Shown piece by piece: positions 23,381-34,260 of a stretch of 64,000 nt of DNA. Position 1 is the stretch's first letter; the number at the start of each line of letters is the position of its first letter. A program made the translations under genes and the position numbers. The stretch is from Coffea arabica (lineage: Eukaryota > Streptophyta > Magnoliopsida > Gentianales > Rubiaceae). Below the pieces are notes generated by a model that did no database searches, was not told where the DNA came from, and saw only the letters and a list, made by a program, of their open reading frames with translations. The stretch covers positions 50,229,001 through 50,293,000 of the forward strand of contig NC_092316.1 of assembly GCF_036785885.1 (NCBI RefSeq), in the 5' to 3' direction.

Positions 23381-23949
23381 ACCATGTATAAGTAGGTGTT
23401 TCTTACTGCATATAATGATCATGGCCTTCTGAATTTTATAGGAAATGATTCATGTTTCAGCTGAGTTCTTGTTGCGAAGGAGTCTCAATTTTGTGTAACG
23501 CATGATTCCATTTGATTCTTGGAATTGTGCAATCAGTTTCTGTGGCTCCTCTACATTGTAACTTCTAGAGAATCCAACAACCTGCGTTTCCTTTGAGTTG
23601 ATCGCATGATACATATATAGTTTTTGAGGAAAATTTATGGCTGTAAATTGATCTGATCGGATTATTGTCATGTCATATTCTTTTCTCTCAACAGCATACA
23701 AATCAATGAACGTCAAAACTTCTCTTTTTCAGATACCGGTAGTGGGACGAGGAGTCAAAGTTTTTTTTTTTTTCTTTTCTTTTCTTTTTAAACATCAAAA
23801 GTGGAATTTTTTCTAAAATAGATAGTAGCAGTCGAAGTCTTCTTTCTTTAAACATCAATAGTGAGATTCAAATGTATGTACGATAATATTCGTATTTCGA
23901 ACGCATGATAAATGTACATGTTTTTCAAATGTATGACAAATGTTCATAT
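23381..23949. other. 3' UTR and flank of ASC-1-like gene
   Basis: Contains the likely 3' UTR, then an AT-rich stretch with a T/C tract near 23760-23790. No further gene is seen. Confidence 0.4.
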
Positions 23950-24330
23950 TAGAGGTGCTAACAAGTTGAATCAAGTCAAGATTTGGCCTACTTAAGTTAA
24001 GTTTTAATCTAGATTTATGAAGTTTGAACTTGAGTTTAAAAAATAAAATAAAAAATTATTTTTTAAAAATAAATAAAATAATAATTTTTCGTAATAAATA
24101 ATAAAATTTTAAGAATATATATGTAATTTTACTATTAAAATAAAAAATAATATATGAGTATATATATATAATCGAGTTTAAGTCGATTTGTGACCTAACG
24201 AGTTTAGTATTTTTTATTTGGAGTTCGAACTTGAATTTAATTTGATCAGCTCGACTTTTACTCAAATTTGATGTTGACCGAACTCAAGTCAAACTCAGAT
24301 AGCGAGTAGCTCGATTCACTTGCAATCCTA
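23950..24330. mobile_element. hAT-type MITE
   Basis: The ends TAGAGGTGCTAACAAGTTGA and the complement of TTAGGATTGCAAGTGAATC form a degenerate terminal repeat. The flanks GTTCATAT and ACTCGTAT agree at 5 of 8 positions and differ only by transitions. This suggests an old 8-bp duplication. Confidence 0.55.
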
Positions 24331-24384
24331 ACTCGTATGTCAAACATATGACAAATGTACGTGCTTTGAACCAAGGGGTGCAGT

Positions 24385-25085
24385 TAGGGGTGGCAATTCC
24401 TGACACGACTCGAAAACACGACACGAACCTAACACGAAATTAATGGGTTTGGGTTGGGATTTTGGGAGTTCGGGTCAGAATCGGGTGGAACCCGATGAAC
24501 CCGAAAATAAAACAGGTCAATTTCGGGTCAACCCGTTGTGACCTGATATGACTCGATGTGACCCGTTTACGAATTAAAACTAATTTAATAAACATAAAAA
24601 TTATTTTATCTAACTAAACTAAATCATTCTTTTTTTCCAAAGGCATTAATTACTTAATCCTAAATGAATTTATTTAACTTGTGTAAAGTTAAAATTATTA
24701 TATTTGGACAAATAATATATTATGTTATTTTTTACTTTTATGCTGTTTTAATTTATTTTATATTTAGTTTGGGATAAAACACCTTTATGGTGTTTAATTT
24801 ATTTTAGATTTGGTTTGAAATTATTTATTTAAATTTTTATTACTTGATGATGTAATAAATTTTGTGAAAAATTGATTTTATTAGAAATTACAGTGATAAA
24901 TTAATAAATTAAAATTAAGTTTCGGGTCATTTCGGGTCGACCCGCCAACCCGAAATTTTCGGATTCGTGTCAAGTACCCTGACCCGTTTCGGATTGACAG
25001 GTCAGGTTCGGGTCAGCAGGTTCTTTGTTATACTTAGGCCTCAACCCGACCCGCCAATCCGAACCCGACCCGTTTACCACCCCTA
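24385..25085. mobile_element. hAT-type MITE (TAGGGGTGGCAAT family)
   Basis: A 701-bp element with terminal repeats TAGGGGTGGCAAT and TTACCACCCCTA, flanked by GGTGCAGT (24377-24384) and GGTGCAGC (25086-25093), an 8-bp duplication with one difference. Subterminal regions are full of CCCGA/TCGGG words. The AT core is shared, inverted, with the element at 76-765. Confidence 0.8.
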
Positions 25086-25356
25086 GGTGCAGCCAGTACT
25101 AAATACCTTTACTGATAACAATGTGGGAAAAAGAAAGGGAAAAAAGGATAAAGAATTATATTTAGACCACCCAAAAAGGAAAAAAATTTTAAAAAATCCA
25201 TAAAGCTGGAAATTTTGAAATTGTAACCAGCTATATAATGGGCCTCAAGCCCTCCAGTTGTGAATTATTAGCTCGCTCATCAAAAATTTTAGTTGGGCTT
25301 TTCTGCAATCTTAACTCAACAAAAACTTACCAAAAATAATAGGAAAAATAGTTCAA

Positions 25357-25689
25357 TGTTATAAAACTAATAAAATACTATAGTATGAATAGAGATATTA
25401 GAGGAAAAGTAGAGCAATGAAGAATGATATTCTTATATTTCAACAAGATACAAAAGTTCTCTTAAAAGGTTTCAATGTACCTCTATATATAGGCACTACA
25501 AGATTAAAGGTACATAAATCCTATTAAACATCCACTACTACAATAATATGAAGAAACCTATGAAACGGTTTCTCCACTACATGAATAGATTTATGAATTG
25601 TAACTTCTATACATAATATAATCATAAATCATGAATTAATCCTCTTGAGAATACAAATGGACATCCATACTTTTAATTGTTTCATAACA
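25357..25689 (-). repeat. 3' LTR of a Ty1/copia element
   Basis: A 333-bp segment bounded by TGTTAT and ATAACA. On the minus strand it is preceded by the polypurine tract AAGGGGGAG (about 25690-25698). That order, with the copia RT fragment upstream on the same strand, identifies it as the 3' LTR. Confidence 0.65.
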
Positions 25690-26345
25690 CTCCCCCTTGG
25701 ATGTCCATTACTCAAAGAATATGCCTAATTAAAACCTTACTAGAGAAAAATCCAGTGGAACCAAAAACCCTAGTGAAGGAAAAAGAGTACACTATTCTTG
25801 TGTATTAATTTCTCCCCCTGATGCAAACATCATTTGGGATCCTTTAATCGTCACATTCCAATATTCTTTGCCAATTGCACTGAGATATGGTACTTCAGGA
25901 CCAAGTATCTCTTCATCTTCCTCTCGCGATCTAAATGGATCCTTATTAGGATCTAATGATCTGACGACCATTGGAATACTTAATATATGTGCCTTATCCA
26001 TATAAAACCGCTTTAATACCTTCCGGGTATATGCAGTTTGGTGGATAAAAATTTCACTTTTTAAATGCTCAATTTGTAAACCAAGATAGAATTTTGTCTT
26101 TCCAAAATTTTTGATCTCAAAATCCTTCTTCAAATATTCAACATTATTTTGAATCTCTTCAGGAGTTCCAATCAAATTTAGATCATCAACATATACCACA
26201 ATTATTACAAAATTTGATCCATTTTTCTTGATAAAAACACGTGAACATATTGGATCATTGGTATAACCTTCTTTAGTTAGACATTCATTGAGGCGGTTAT
26301 ACCACATACGTCTAGATTGTTTGAGCCCATACAGAGATTTTTGCA
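25690..26345 (-). pseudogene. Truncated Ty1/copia reverse transcriptase
   Basis: Minus-strand translation from about 26340 reads LYGLKQSRRMWYNRL, then the RT active-site motif YVDD and the downstream FLGLQIE-type segment (FYLGLQIE here), all typical of copia polymerases. The frame stays open to 25792. The RNase H part is missing: after PYLSAIG the family sequence is lost, so an internal deletion is likely. The 5' end (LTR, gag, integrase) is absent beyond about 26345. Confidence 0.8.
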
Positions 26346-26360
26346 GTACTTATTTTGCAG

Positions 26361-26476
26361 ATTTCACATGGACAGAACATCCAGATTATGAGATTTACCC
26401 TGAGGAGCGCCAGGAGATATACAAACAACTAATGGGGCAAGCCCTGTCTAGCAAAGTGAAGGTGATTTTCTCCTAA
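26361..26476 (+). pseudogene. Orphan terminal exon, product unrecognised
   Basis: Directly next to the truncated copia element, a strong acceptor (TATTTTGCAG) is followed by about 38 codons ending in TAA. The peptide reads DFTWTEHPDYEIYP then EERQEIYKQLMGQ. Composition and codon use look like real coding sequence, and the stretch after it looks like a 3' UTR. I do not recognise the family and see no matching upstream exons within the window. It is probably the last exon of a gene cut by the retrotransposon or a rearrangement. Confidence 0.35.
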
Positions 26477-27047
26477 CATGTGGATCCGGAACCAGGAGTT
26501 CTGAGTTGGTTTCTGTATATTCTACAAAGTGCCTTTTTGCTTGGATCTCTTAACATTTGGTTATACAAGAGGAGCTGCCTCCTAAATCATAACTCCCAAT
26601 TTATGCTTTTGCTTCATCCAGGGACCTTCAGTTAATTCAGGGGACGTTCATTTTGTAACTGAACTCTTTAACTTCAGCTTTTTGTCTCTTGTTCTTGATT
26701 TTTGCACCTTGAATAGATAGATGAGTTATCACTTATCGGTAGAAACCAAACCTTGTGTGCAAAATCCATCATCACTGCCTGCTGCACGACTAATTGACAA
26801 GCCACTGTTCTAAAGGCTCGAGTGTGTGTTTGTGTGTGTGTGTGTGTGTTTTTTTTTTCTTTTTAACTAAAAAGATCGTCTTATAATTAGATTACTCTAA
26901 TAACCTACTAGTTTGGAAGTATAAGATACTGTCGCATGGACTAATACATACACGACGCAAACACCAGTTGGCTTTCGTTAGTAAGAATGGACCACTTTCT
27001 CATAAAAGATCATTTTTAAATCCCGCTGATGACGTGAAAACTATATT
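26477..27047. other. Intergenic with a GT microsatellite
   Basis: Possible 3' UTR of the orphan exon, then non-coding sequence. A (GT)n run lies at about 26822-26849 and continues into a T tract. Confidence 0.45.
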
Positions 27048-27255
27048 GGTAGCGATTTGTGAGAACTCTGTGAGAGTATGTTTTGATCCGTAGTAATTAC
27101 TAAACTTTTATCTATTAAAATAAAAAAATGTATAGATGACTCTATGATGGCGATTTGTATGAACTCTTTGAAAGTATGTTTTGATCCGTAGTGATGATTG
27201 AAGTCAAATCTATCCGAATTTTTATCTATTAAAATAAAAAATGTATAGATGACAC
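27048..27255. repeat. Direct duplication of ~90 bp
   Basis: Two imperfect copies starting GCGATTTGT and sharing GTATGTTTTGATCCGTAGT and TTTTATCTATTAAAATAAAA (about 27050-27140 and 27150-27255). No coding content. Confidence 0.7.
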
Positions 27256-27529
27256 TGAACATGAGTTTTTTTCCTCATTTTTTAATTCTGTATTCCAGAT
27301 TCCAGAATGGAGTTTCTCTGCTTCAAACAACCGTATTTAAAGATGAAAAAGACTTTAAAAAAAATTCCTATAGTGGTTGAAATTATGACGCAGCAAAAAG
27401 GCATCAGAACTAGTTAGTTACTTTCCTTCCTTCCTCGTCTGTCCACGCAAAATCAAGAAATCCCACGAAAGAATAATGCAACAAAATTATCACAAAAATT
27501 TCCATCCTCTCCTCCTCTCCGTCTTGAAA

Positions 27530-27545
27530 TCCCCCATATATATAG
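27530..27545 (+). promoter_or_regulatory. TATA box of the decayed methyltransferase gene
   Basis: The phrase CCATATATATAGCC lies about 165 bp upstream of the ATG at 27706. A purine-rich stretch typical of a plant 5' leader follows. This supports an originally plus-strand gene. Confidence 0.5.
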
Positions 27546-27705
27546 CCTTGTCTATGTACCTGTATAATACTGCCACCAACAAACGTCGAGAAGGAAGCAG
27601 AAAGAACAAAGAAGAAAGCTCTCCAACGGTCCCAACCCATTAAGCAAAGACAAGAAAAAGAACGAAAATACTGAAAAGAAGAAGACGAAGAACAGGAAGA
27701 TTGAG

Positions 27706-29518
27706 ATGGCTGTCGTGGGCCTCGTGGCTTCGTCGCCTTGGATGATTGGAGTTCAAGATCATCATTTTCCTCTACATCAGAAATGCCCTTTTTTTTCTTA
27801 TACTCGTTCTTTGTCTCGTCCTCCTCTCCGGCTCTTCTCCTCTCAACAGTTTCCACAAATGATCCTTCCCGGCCACCTCTGCTGTTGCTCTTGAACCAGT
27901 AAAATATTTCTTGTCCTTCCTTGCCTAACAAATACTTAGAATTATTATGTACATATATGTTGTTTGATTTGCACCGTCTTGGAAGCTTTAGGAGCTATTG
28001 AAATTTGATGCCCGTTATTTTGACGATTGGTAACTTTCATAAGGATATCTTGTCAGCAAATTATTTTGAAATAGGAAACCGGAAAAAAAAAACAAAAAGT
28101 GATCTTGAGTTTATTCAACACTTAGTCATGGTCCCATTCCTATTACCCAACTTTATTCTTGGAAAATTATGCTACTCAACCACGGTCTTGTTTTTGATTT
28201 ATGAATCACTCACTCGTGTTTCAAAAACTGTACTATTTAAATGTGGAAAATTATTATTTTTATTTGTACGATGATTCAACGTGGAAGAAGCAGAATTTTT
28301 TTGTTGCTGCAATGCAGACTATGAATGATTTTGTTGCGTTCAGAATTTTTAGGGAGCACAAATTGAATCAAAGGAGGGTTCAGTAATTGACTTGTTTGTC
28401 TGCCCAATTTGTTGGAGACTAAAGAGAAGTCTAAGAAAAGGAAATGAAAAACCTACCAGTAACAAATCTTACCACTAAACAAATTCAAATTACTGATGTA
28501 ATAAACTAGAACAATGTTAATAACAATAAATTACTAACTTACAAATCACAGAGGCTTGATCTTTGACCAATGTCCTAAAACAGAATTTTGCTCCTTTCCT
28601 TTGTGCAGAAGTGTGTGAGCAATCTGTTCCCAGGATTCAACTGTGAATTCTCCCTCAAATTTGCACAAAAATTTAGGAAGTCTATGAACTCTATGTTTTC
28701 ACTTTTCTCTTAAGATGATTCTTTGGAACTTCTACAGAAACTTTTGATGTAACAAAGGAATTAATGGTTACCAACTTTCTGTCCTACTAACATATATTTA
28801 TAGATCAAAAGTCATGAAGAAACCGTTGGTAGACAGTTTTTGGACCAAAAGTCATGACTTTCCAATCGAAAGTCAAGAAGAAACTGATCTGGCAAAAATG
28901 AAGAATCATAACTTTTAAGAAGAAACTTCCTAGATCAATGAAGGTTTTAGTTCAAATCTCATTTTCAACACAATTTGCGATGATCCATTGGTTGAAGAGG
29001 TCCTTCAGGATTTAACGTGTAAGATCTAATGCCTCTTTTATACTAATGCTTCGGACACATTATACGTTTTATGCATGATGACTTTCAAAAGCTGAATATT
29101 TGCAGGCCTGCAATTTATAGATCTTGTTTTAAATGTAGGGTGTGTAACAAGACATATTCAAGCAAAAATATCTATCTTGATCTTACAGTTACTGCTGGAT
29201 CAAAGGATTACAATGAACTGAGCTATTTAGGTATGCATATGTTTACCATCTCTTCGAGTTGCTGGCTGAACTTTTCTAGAGCATGCTTGCAGGCTACACT
29301 TTTGTTATTGATGGATTCGTGATTGTCCCTGTTTGGTAGCCACTTGCTGCTTCATCAAAAGATGAGAACATTCCTTTTGAAACTTAACGTTGATTTATGA
29401 GTCATGTCTAATGTTGGTGTTCTCGCCTTCATTAGGAGTCCTCTTGTTTCCTTCTTGTATGAGAGAGGCTGGCGTCAAAATTTTAATTGTAGTGGTTTTC
29501 CTGGTCCGAACAAGGAGG
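27706..29518 (+). pseudogene. Chloroplast SAM-methyltransferase (At1g78140/At2g41040-like), 5' half only
   Basis: Exon 1 (27706-27898) begins MAVVGLVASSPW and has a Ser/Arg-rich plastid-transit look. Its end encodes ATSAVALEP only in a shifted frame, and the original frame stops before the donor. Exon 2 (about 28353 on) reads GAQIESKEGSVIDLFVCPIC, then loses family sequence. Exon 3 (29106-29230) encodes PAIYRSCFKCRVCNKTYSSK and LDLTVTAGSKDYNEL, but its end no longer joins the next exon in frame. Exon 4 (about 29433-29518) encodes RSPLVSFLYERGWRQ and GFPGPNKE before a GTAAAG donor. These blocks follow the order of the zinc-ribbon-like N-terminal part of this methyltransferase family. The exons for the SAM-binding domain are not found downstream. 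Two or more frame breaks plus the missing 3' half make it a pseudogene. Confidence 0.7.
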
Positions 29519-29619
29519 TAAAGTTTCTTTGGTTGTTACTTTACAGATATTTCCCAAATAGGTAATGAGCGCTTTGGAGTTGAATCATGATAAGAAAGTA
29601 TAGTGACAATTTTAGGAAT

Positions 29620-29667
29620 CAATGTGGTGGTGGTGGTGGCGGTGGTGGTGGGGAGGGGGGGGGGGGA
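29620..29667. repeat. GGT microsatellite and G run
   Basis: About seven GGT units are followed by interrupted runs of G. Such a G-rich strand could form a quadruplex; that is inference. Confidence 0.7.
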
Positions 29668-29669
29668 AT

Positions 29670-30059
29670 TAGGACCGCAAACGAATTGAGTTGATCACGA
29701 GCAGCTCGAGTCCAAATTCGATTTGAGCTCAATCAACATCGAGTTCGAACTCAAAGATACTTAGTTCATTAGCTCGCGAGTCGGATTGATTATATATATA
29801 AATATATTTATTTATTTATTTATTTGAATAATAAAATTATATATATATATATCTAATATTTTATTATTTTTTAAGAAAAACTATTATTATATTTATTTTT
29901 AAAAAATAAACTAACTATTTTTTTATTTTTTTTAAGGTCAACCTCGAACTCTACTCGTTGAGAGCTCGTCGAAGTCAAGCTCGAGTTCAAATTTCATAAA
30001 ACTAAGTTGAATCTCAGCTTGATTGGGCCAAAACTCGACTCGGCTCGTTTGCATCCAAA
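29670..30059. mobile_element. hAT-type MITE (degenerate)
   Basis: The ends TAGGACCGCAAACGAATTG and, complemented, TTTGGATGCAAACGAGCC match the TAGGGGTGCAAACGAGCC family seen at 49950. The interior has GCTCGAG-rich arms around an AT-rich core. No target duplication is recognisable. Confidence 0.55.
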
Positions 30060-30529
30060 TGCATATCCTATCCTATGAAGGAGAATTGATGTGTGTTCCG
30101 TTTTGTCGAAAGATAAACAGTTTTGTAAATCAGTGGAGAGTTCAGTGAGGAAAAGTTTATTCCATTAAATGCACTTAATGCATTCTGGAAAATTCGTACT
30201 TACATTGAATTCTAATTGTGAATGACCTACAAGTATGATTGATACAGTTCTGAGGAAGCATTTTGCTTATGTGAAACACTGTTGGATTATCCATCTTTCC
30301 CTTTCTGACCCATCTGACCAAGAAGGCATATTACCTTTTGGATCAAGTGTAAGAAAGCTTATGAAGCCAAAAAACGAAAAAGGGAAAATCATAAGAACAT
30401 TGCGAACAAGTCCAGTGGCTTACAGGGCAAAAGCTTGTGTGTTGGGGCACTGTTATCACTATCAGTTGAAACCTTTTTGGATAGGGAGCACGAGAAACTT
30501 AGCATTTCAACCACAAACTAGAAGAGAAC
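30060..30529. other. Intergenic; open frame without family resemblance
   Basis: A 111-codon plus-strand frame (30235-30570) runs into the next repeat. It has no recognisable domain, is not flanked by splice sites I trust, and is probably chance. Confidence 0.35.
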
Positions 30530-31006
30530 TAGAGCTGTTAAGCCAATCAAGTAGCTCGAAAGCTCGTTAGAGCTCGACTCGTTAAGACTCGAGCTCGGCT
30601 CGTTAATTTTGGTTAACGAGTCGAGCTCGAGCTCGAAACATGCTCGTTTAGTTAACGAGCCGAGTAAGCTCGGCTCGTTTAATACTCGAGTAGCTCGTTA
30701 GAGCTCGTTAATGAAGGGTATATTTGTCATTTTAGAAATCAAAATTATATAAATTAAAAATTATAGATTTTTATTAATGTTAATTTGCACGAGCTCGAGC
30801 TCGAGCTCGTGAAGCTCGACTCGTTTGTGATAAACGAGTTGAGCTTGAGCTCGAGCTCGAGCCACATGTACATTTAACGAGCCGAGTTCGAACACATTTT
30901 AAAACTCGTTTTCTTAACGAGCTCGAGTCGAGCTCGGCTCGAATTAAACTCGAGTCGAGCTCGGCAGCCAAATACTCGGCTCGACACGGCTCGATTAACA
31001 GCTCTA
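30530..31006. mobile_element. hAT-type MITE (GCTCGAG-rich)
   Basis: Terminal repeats TAGAGCTGTTAA and TTAACAGCTCTA are perfect. Both arms are saturated with GAGCTCGAGC words and the core is AT-rich. Flanking 8-bp duplications are not evident, so family assignment rests on resemblance to the neighbouring elements. Confidence 0.55.
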
Positions 31007-31544
31007 ATACCATATACTAGGATGATAAATTTTTTTTCTCCTAGCATTCTGGGTGGAAAGACCTTTCCATTCTGACCATTCCTGTGTAACAAACGATGGA
31101 TAAGGGTAACTATTGGTATTAATAACTATTGACTTATCCATTCTGCATGAGTGTGATTAAGTAAAGGGTTGTAAAATGTGCTAAGAACTATCTTCTTCTT
31201 TTTTTTAAAGAGTAAATTAATTACCCTTAAGTGTAAAGAAACTATCATCTTATGAAAGAGTTATAATCATCAAAAGCACATTAGGTATGACAAATCTTTC
31301 CTAGTGCTTCAAGGTTTATGTACAGTACGAATATTTAGTTGCAAAAACTAATAAAAGAAATGAAAAAAAGAACTCAAAAATATAATCTTGAAATCATTAA
31401 TTATTAACAAAATTTAAGGAAACGAAATTAACGTTCAACTTAGTAATTTACCAAGAATAACTCTCGTTAAAAGTTCATAATTTAGAATTTAAACTTACTT
31501 CAACAAAAATTAGTTTTGGAGCAAGCACACTATCTGCCCAAAAT
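31007..31544. other. Intergenic, AT-rich
   Basis: No gene, element end or RNA is recognised. Confidence 0.4.
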
Positions 31545-32442
31545 GGCTCTATTTGGATTTGACTATTTTTCAAAAACATGATTTTTTTAGATACAATGCT
31601 ATAGTAATACATGAACAAAAAATAATTCCAAAAACATCAATCCATACGAAAGTAGCTCACAAATTAAAAAAATAAATAAATGATAATTCTACCACTTCTT
31701 CTTCTTCCACCACACACCACCACCCATTGCCACTATTTCCACCCACCGCCACTACTGCCACCATCCTCTCCCTCCTTTCTCCTCTCTCTCCCTCCTTTTT
31801 CCCCCCTTCCTTCTCCCTCTTCATTCCTTCCCTTCCTTCCTCCTTCTCCCTCTTGACCTTCCTTCCTTTTTCCCATGTCAAAAACCTCCTTCCCCTCATT
31901 CCTCCACTTTTAATCACGACCAGAAGCTGGTTGTGACTAGACCTAAATCTAGTCGTGGTCCTCTAGCTGTGACCAATCATGGGGGGAGAGAGGGAGGAGA
32001 GATGGTGCTGGTAGGGAAGGGACAGAAGGGAAGGGGAGTAAGAAGGAGGAGGAATGAGGAGAGGGGAGGAAGAGGGAGAAAAATGCGTAATGGGGCCCAT
32101 GGCGTATCCCCCGGTTTGGTGTATTGGCTCGAGTTCTAAGTAGCTCAAGTCAGGATAGGTTTCAGGTCGCAAAAAATAAATAAATAAATAAAAAGAGGAA
32201 GAAAGGAGGGAGGAGGGTATAGTACGTGGTGGTGGTGAGTGGTGTACATTTTTTAAAAAACATCTAAAATAGTTTTAAATTCTACCAAATACCCCAAAAT
32301 ACATCTCAAAAATATCCCTCTCCCTCAAAAAACACCCCCAAAAATATCCTCATACATCTACAATAAAAGTTTTTCAAATACAATAATGTTATAGTAAAAT
32401 TTTAAAAAACAACCCCCAAAAATAACTAATCCATAAAGGGCA
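31545..32442. mobile_element. Foldback element with C/T-rich and G/A-rich arms
   Basis: The left end (TATTTGGATTTGACTATTTTT) is similar to the complement of the right end (TTTATGGATTAGTTATTTTT). Inside, a C/T-rich arm (about 31688-31910, with ACCACCACCC) faces a G/A-rich arm (about 31979-32250, with GTGGTGGTGAGTGG). A small palindrome with ACTAGACCTAAATCTAGT sits at the centre. The same design recurs at 44214-45003 and 50653-51222. Long frames here are products of the purine/pyrimidine bias. Confidence 0.6.
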
Positions 32443-33479
32443 CAGCTGCCTTTCCACACGTATTGTCTCTCGCATCTTGACATAGCTGTCCCAGAAACCT
32501 TGAAGTCTAACTATGACCATGATAACTAAATTATAATTGATCATTTTTTCCCCGTCAAACTTTTATTAAAAGAGTCACTGTAATCTACAAACTTAAGGTC
32601 ACCTAATTTTGCAATACTACAAAAAAAAAACTCCATTAAAAATGCTAATTTATCTGTAACCCCAACATTATTACTTCATCTTCTGAATTCCTTTCTTCTC
32701 CCACTCCCCTTCTCTTTTCCTCTGATGTCTCTACCCTATCTTATTGGTCTTTCTCCTCTTTCCTCCTTAACTAACCGAACATCTTTACTATTAATGACTA
32801 AAACTTATGCTGCCAACCAACCATGGCCGCAACCAGAAAAAATCGAGACACGATTTGCTTCCCTTTCGGGGTCGCCTCCTTTAAATTGTTAATGATTCAA
32901 AATTCAAACTTGCTGATATTCACCACAGCTAAAGCAATCAAGAGGCGAATTTCTTCTTTTCCTGAATTTGTATCTTTGCCGACTTCGGAGTTCATACCAA
33001 ATAATAATCTAGACGTTCAAACATGTTTTCCAAGCATATCTCCCTTGCCATCAAAACCAAAGGATAATTGACAAAAGAAAGGAATCGGATGGAAAATCGA
33101 ACTGAAGGAGGAAAGAAGGCGGCAACCAGGGAAGATCAGAGAGTAGAATTAGAATGCAGAGAGAGTATGGGGAGATTCTTTAGGTTGGAATGGTTGGTGG
33201 TTTTACAGATTAAACTGGTAGCCAGCTGCCCTGTATATGCAATGGACGGCCTAGATGTGTCTGTAACTCTGACGAAGCAATTTTCCTTATTAAAATATAT
33301 ACTTAGTATAGCATTGGGTTAAAAAAAAAAAAGTCTAGGTCTTATACTAGTTGTCTGTATTTAATCATTAAAACATCAATTTATCTAAAAAATTTTACAT
33401 TTGAGTAAAAAGTATATCAGGATGATCCTGAAAAACTTTAAACTATGCTCACCAATCCAACCTTATCATATCAGCAAAA
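32443..33479. other. Intergenic; possible gene remnant
   Basis: On the minus strand, a pyrimidine-rich leader-like stretch (about 33190-33070) precedes an ATG opening MAREICLENMF and a GTATGA donor near 33005. I could not find a next exon or name a family. Plus-strand frames at 32823-33071 and 33068-33322 are also unassigned. Confidence 0.25.
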
Positions 33480-33489
33480 TCCCATTTAA

Positions 33490-34115
33490 TCTCTATCTTA
33501 TTAGTTTTCCTAGCACCACTCTAACTCTCTAATATACCGTTTTTTCCATCAGCCATTTTTTCCTCTTTTTATTTGGCTCTTTCTTTCCATTTTTTTTTTT
33601 TGGCCTTCAAATCTTTATATTCTTTTTTTTTTTTTTTACAAACTCTTGAAATTACAAAATCGGCAAAAAAAATTCAACATCACATTAAGGATACTCTAAT
33701 TTTACACTAATAAAAAACTACATCTTACGGCTTTTGACTTATATTGATTTTTACTCAAGCTTTTTAGTTGTCATCTTTTTTGTATTTTTTTGATGACTTC
33801 TTACCCAAATTTTGGAACAAAAAGAAGATTTGGGTTATGCAAAATATACAAAAGGATAAAAAATGAGAAAATAAATATAAATCAACAAAAGTCAAAGGCG
33901 TAAAAGGTAGCCTATTATTACTCTAGAATTAAAAATTTTTTTTAACGTGATGTTGAATTTTAGCCGATTTTGTTCTTTTAAGAGTTTGTGAAAAGACAAA
34001 AGCAAAAATATAAAGATTTGTAGGAGAAAAAAGAAACAAGCAAAAAAGGAAACAAGGAGAGAGTGTTAGAGCATTGAGCGTTAGACGGAGTTAGAGTGGG
34101 AATTAATTAATAAGA
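33490..34115. repeat. Long imperfect inverted repeat
   Basis: Left arm (about 33490-33690) and right arm (about 33940-34115) are complementary in several blocks, for example CCACTCTAACTC against GAGTTAGAGTGG and CGGC..ATTCAACATCAC against GTGATGTTGAAT..GCCG. It is probably an old foldback MITE. Confidence 0.6.
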
Positions 34116-34198
34116 TAAAAATCAAGTGAGATTTTTTTTTTTGAAGGAAAATCAAGTGAGATTTTTTTTTTTGAAGGAAAATCAAGTGAGATTTTAAT
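34116..34198. repeat. Tandem repeat, ~33-bp unit
   Basis: The phrase AAAATCAAGTGAGATTTTTT occurs three times in succession, with GAAGG separating the units. The last copy is partial. Confidence 0.8.
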
Positions 34199-34260
34199 AT
34201 TGTGTCAAGACTACATTAATGGGCTACTAAAATGCTTGTCACGATGACTCTCATATTCAT

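Noticed and set aside
23450-23716. 88-codon minus-strand frame downstream of the ASC-1-like gene
   Set aside because: No motif; lies in the probable 3' UTR and flank of the plus-strand gene.
27410-27931. 173-codon minus-strand frame
   Set aside because: It lies antisense to the leader and exon 1 of the methyltransferase pseudogene. It is low-complexity (Glu/Arg/Ser runs from purine bias) and has no domain; the plus strand has the TATA box and family exons.
29620-29667. Possible coding GGT run (poly-Gly)
   Set aside because: Simple-sequence repeat with no flanking frame.
30235-30570. 111-codon plus-strand frame
   Set aside because: No recognisable domain, and the end reads into the GCTCGAG repeat (Ser run). 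Probably chance.
31657-32172. Several charged or Ser/Pro-rich frames on both strands
   Set aside because: Products of the pyrimidine/purine arms of a foldback element.
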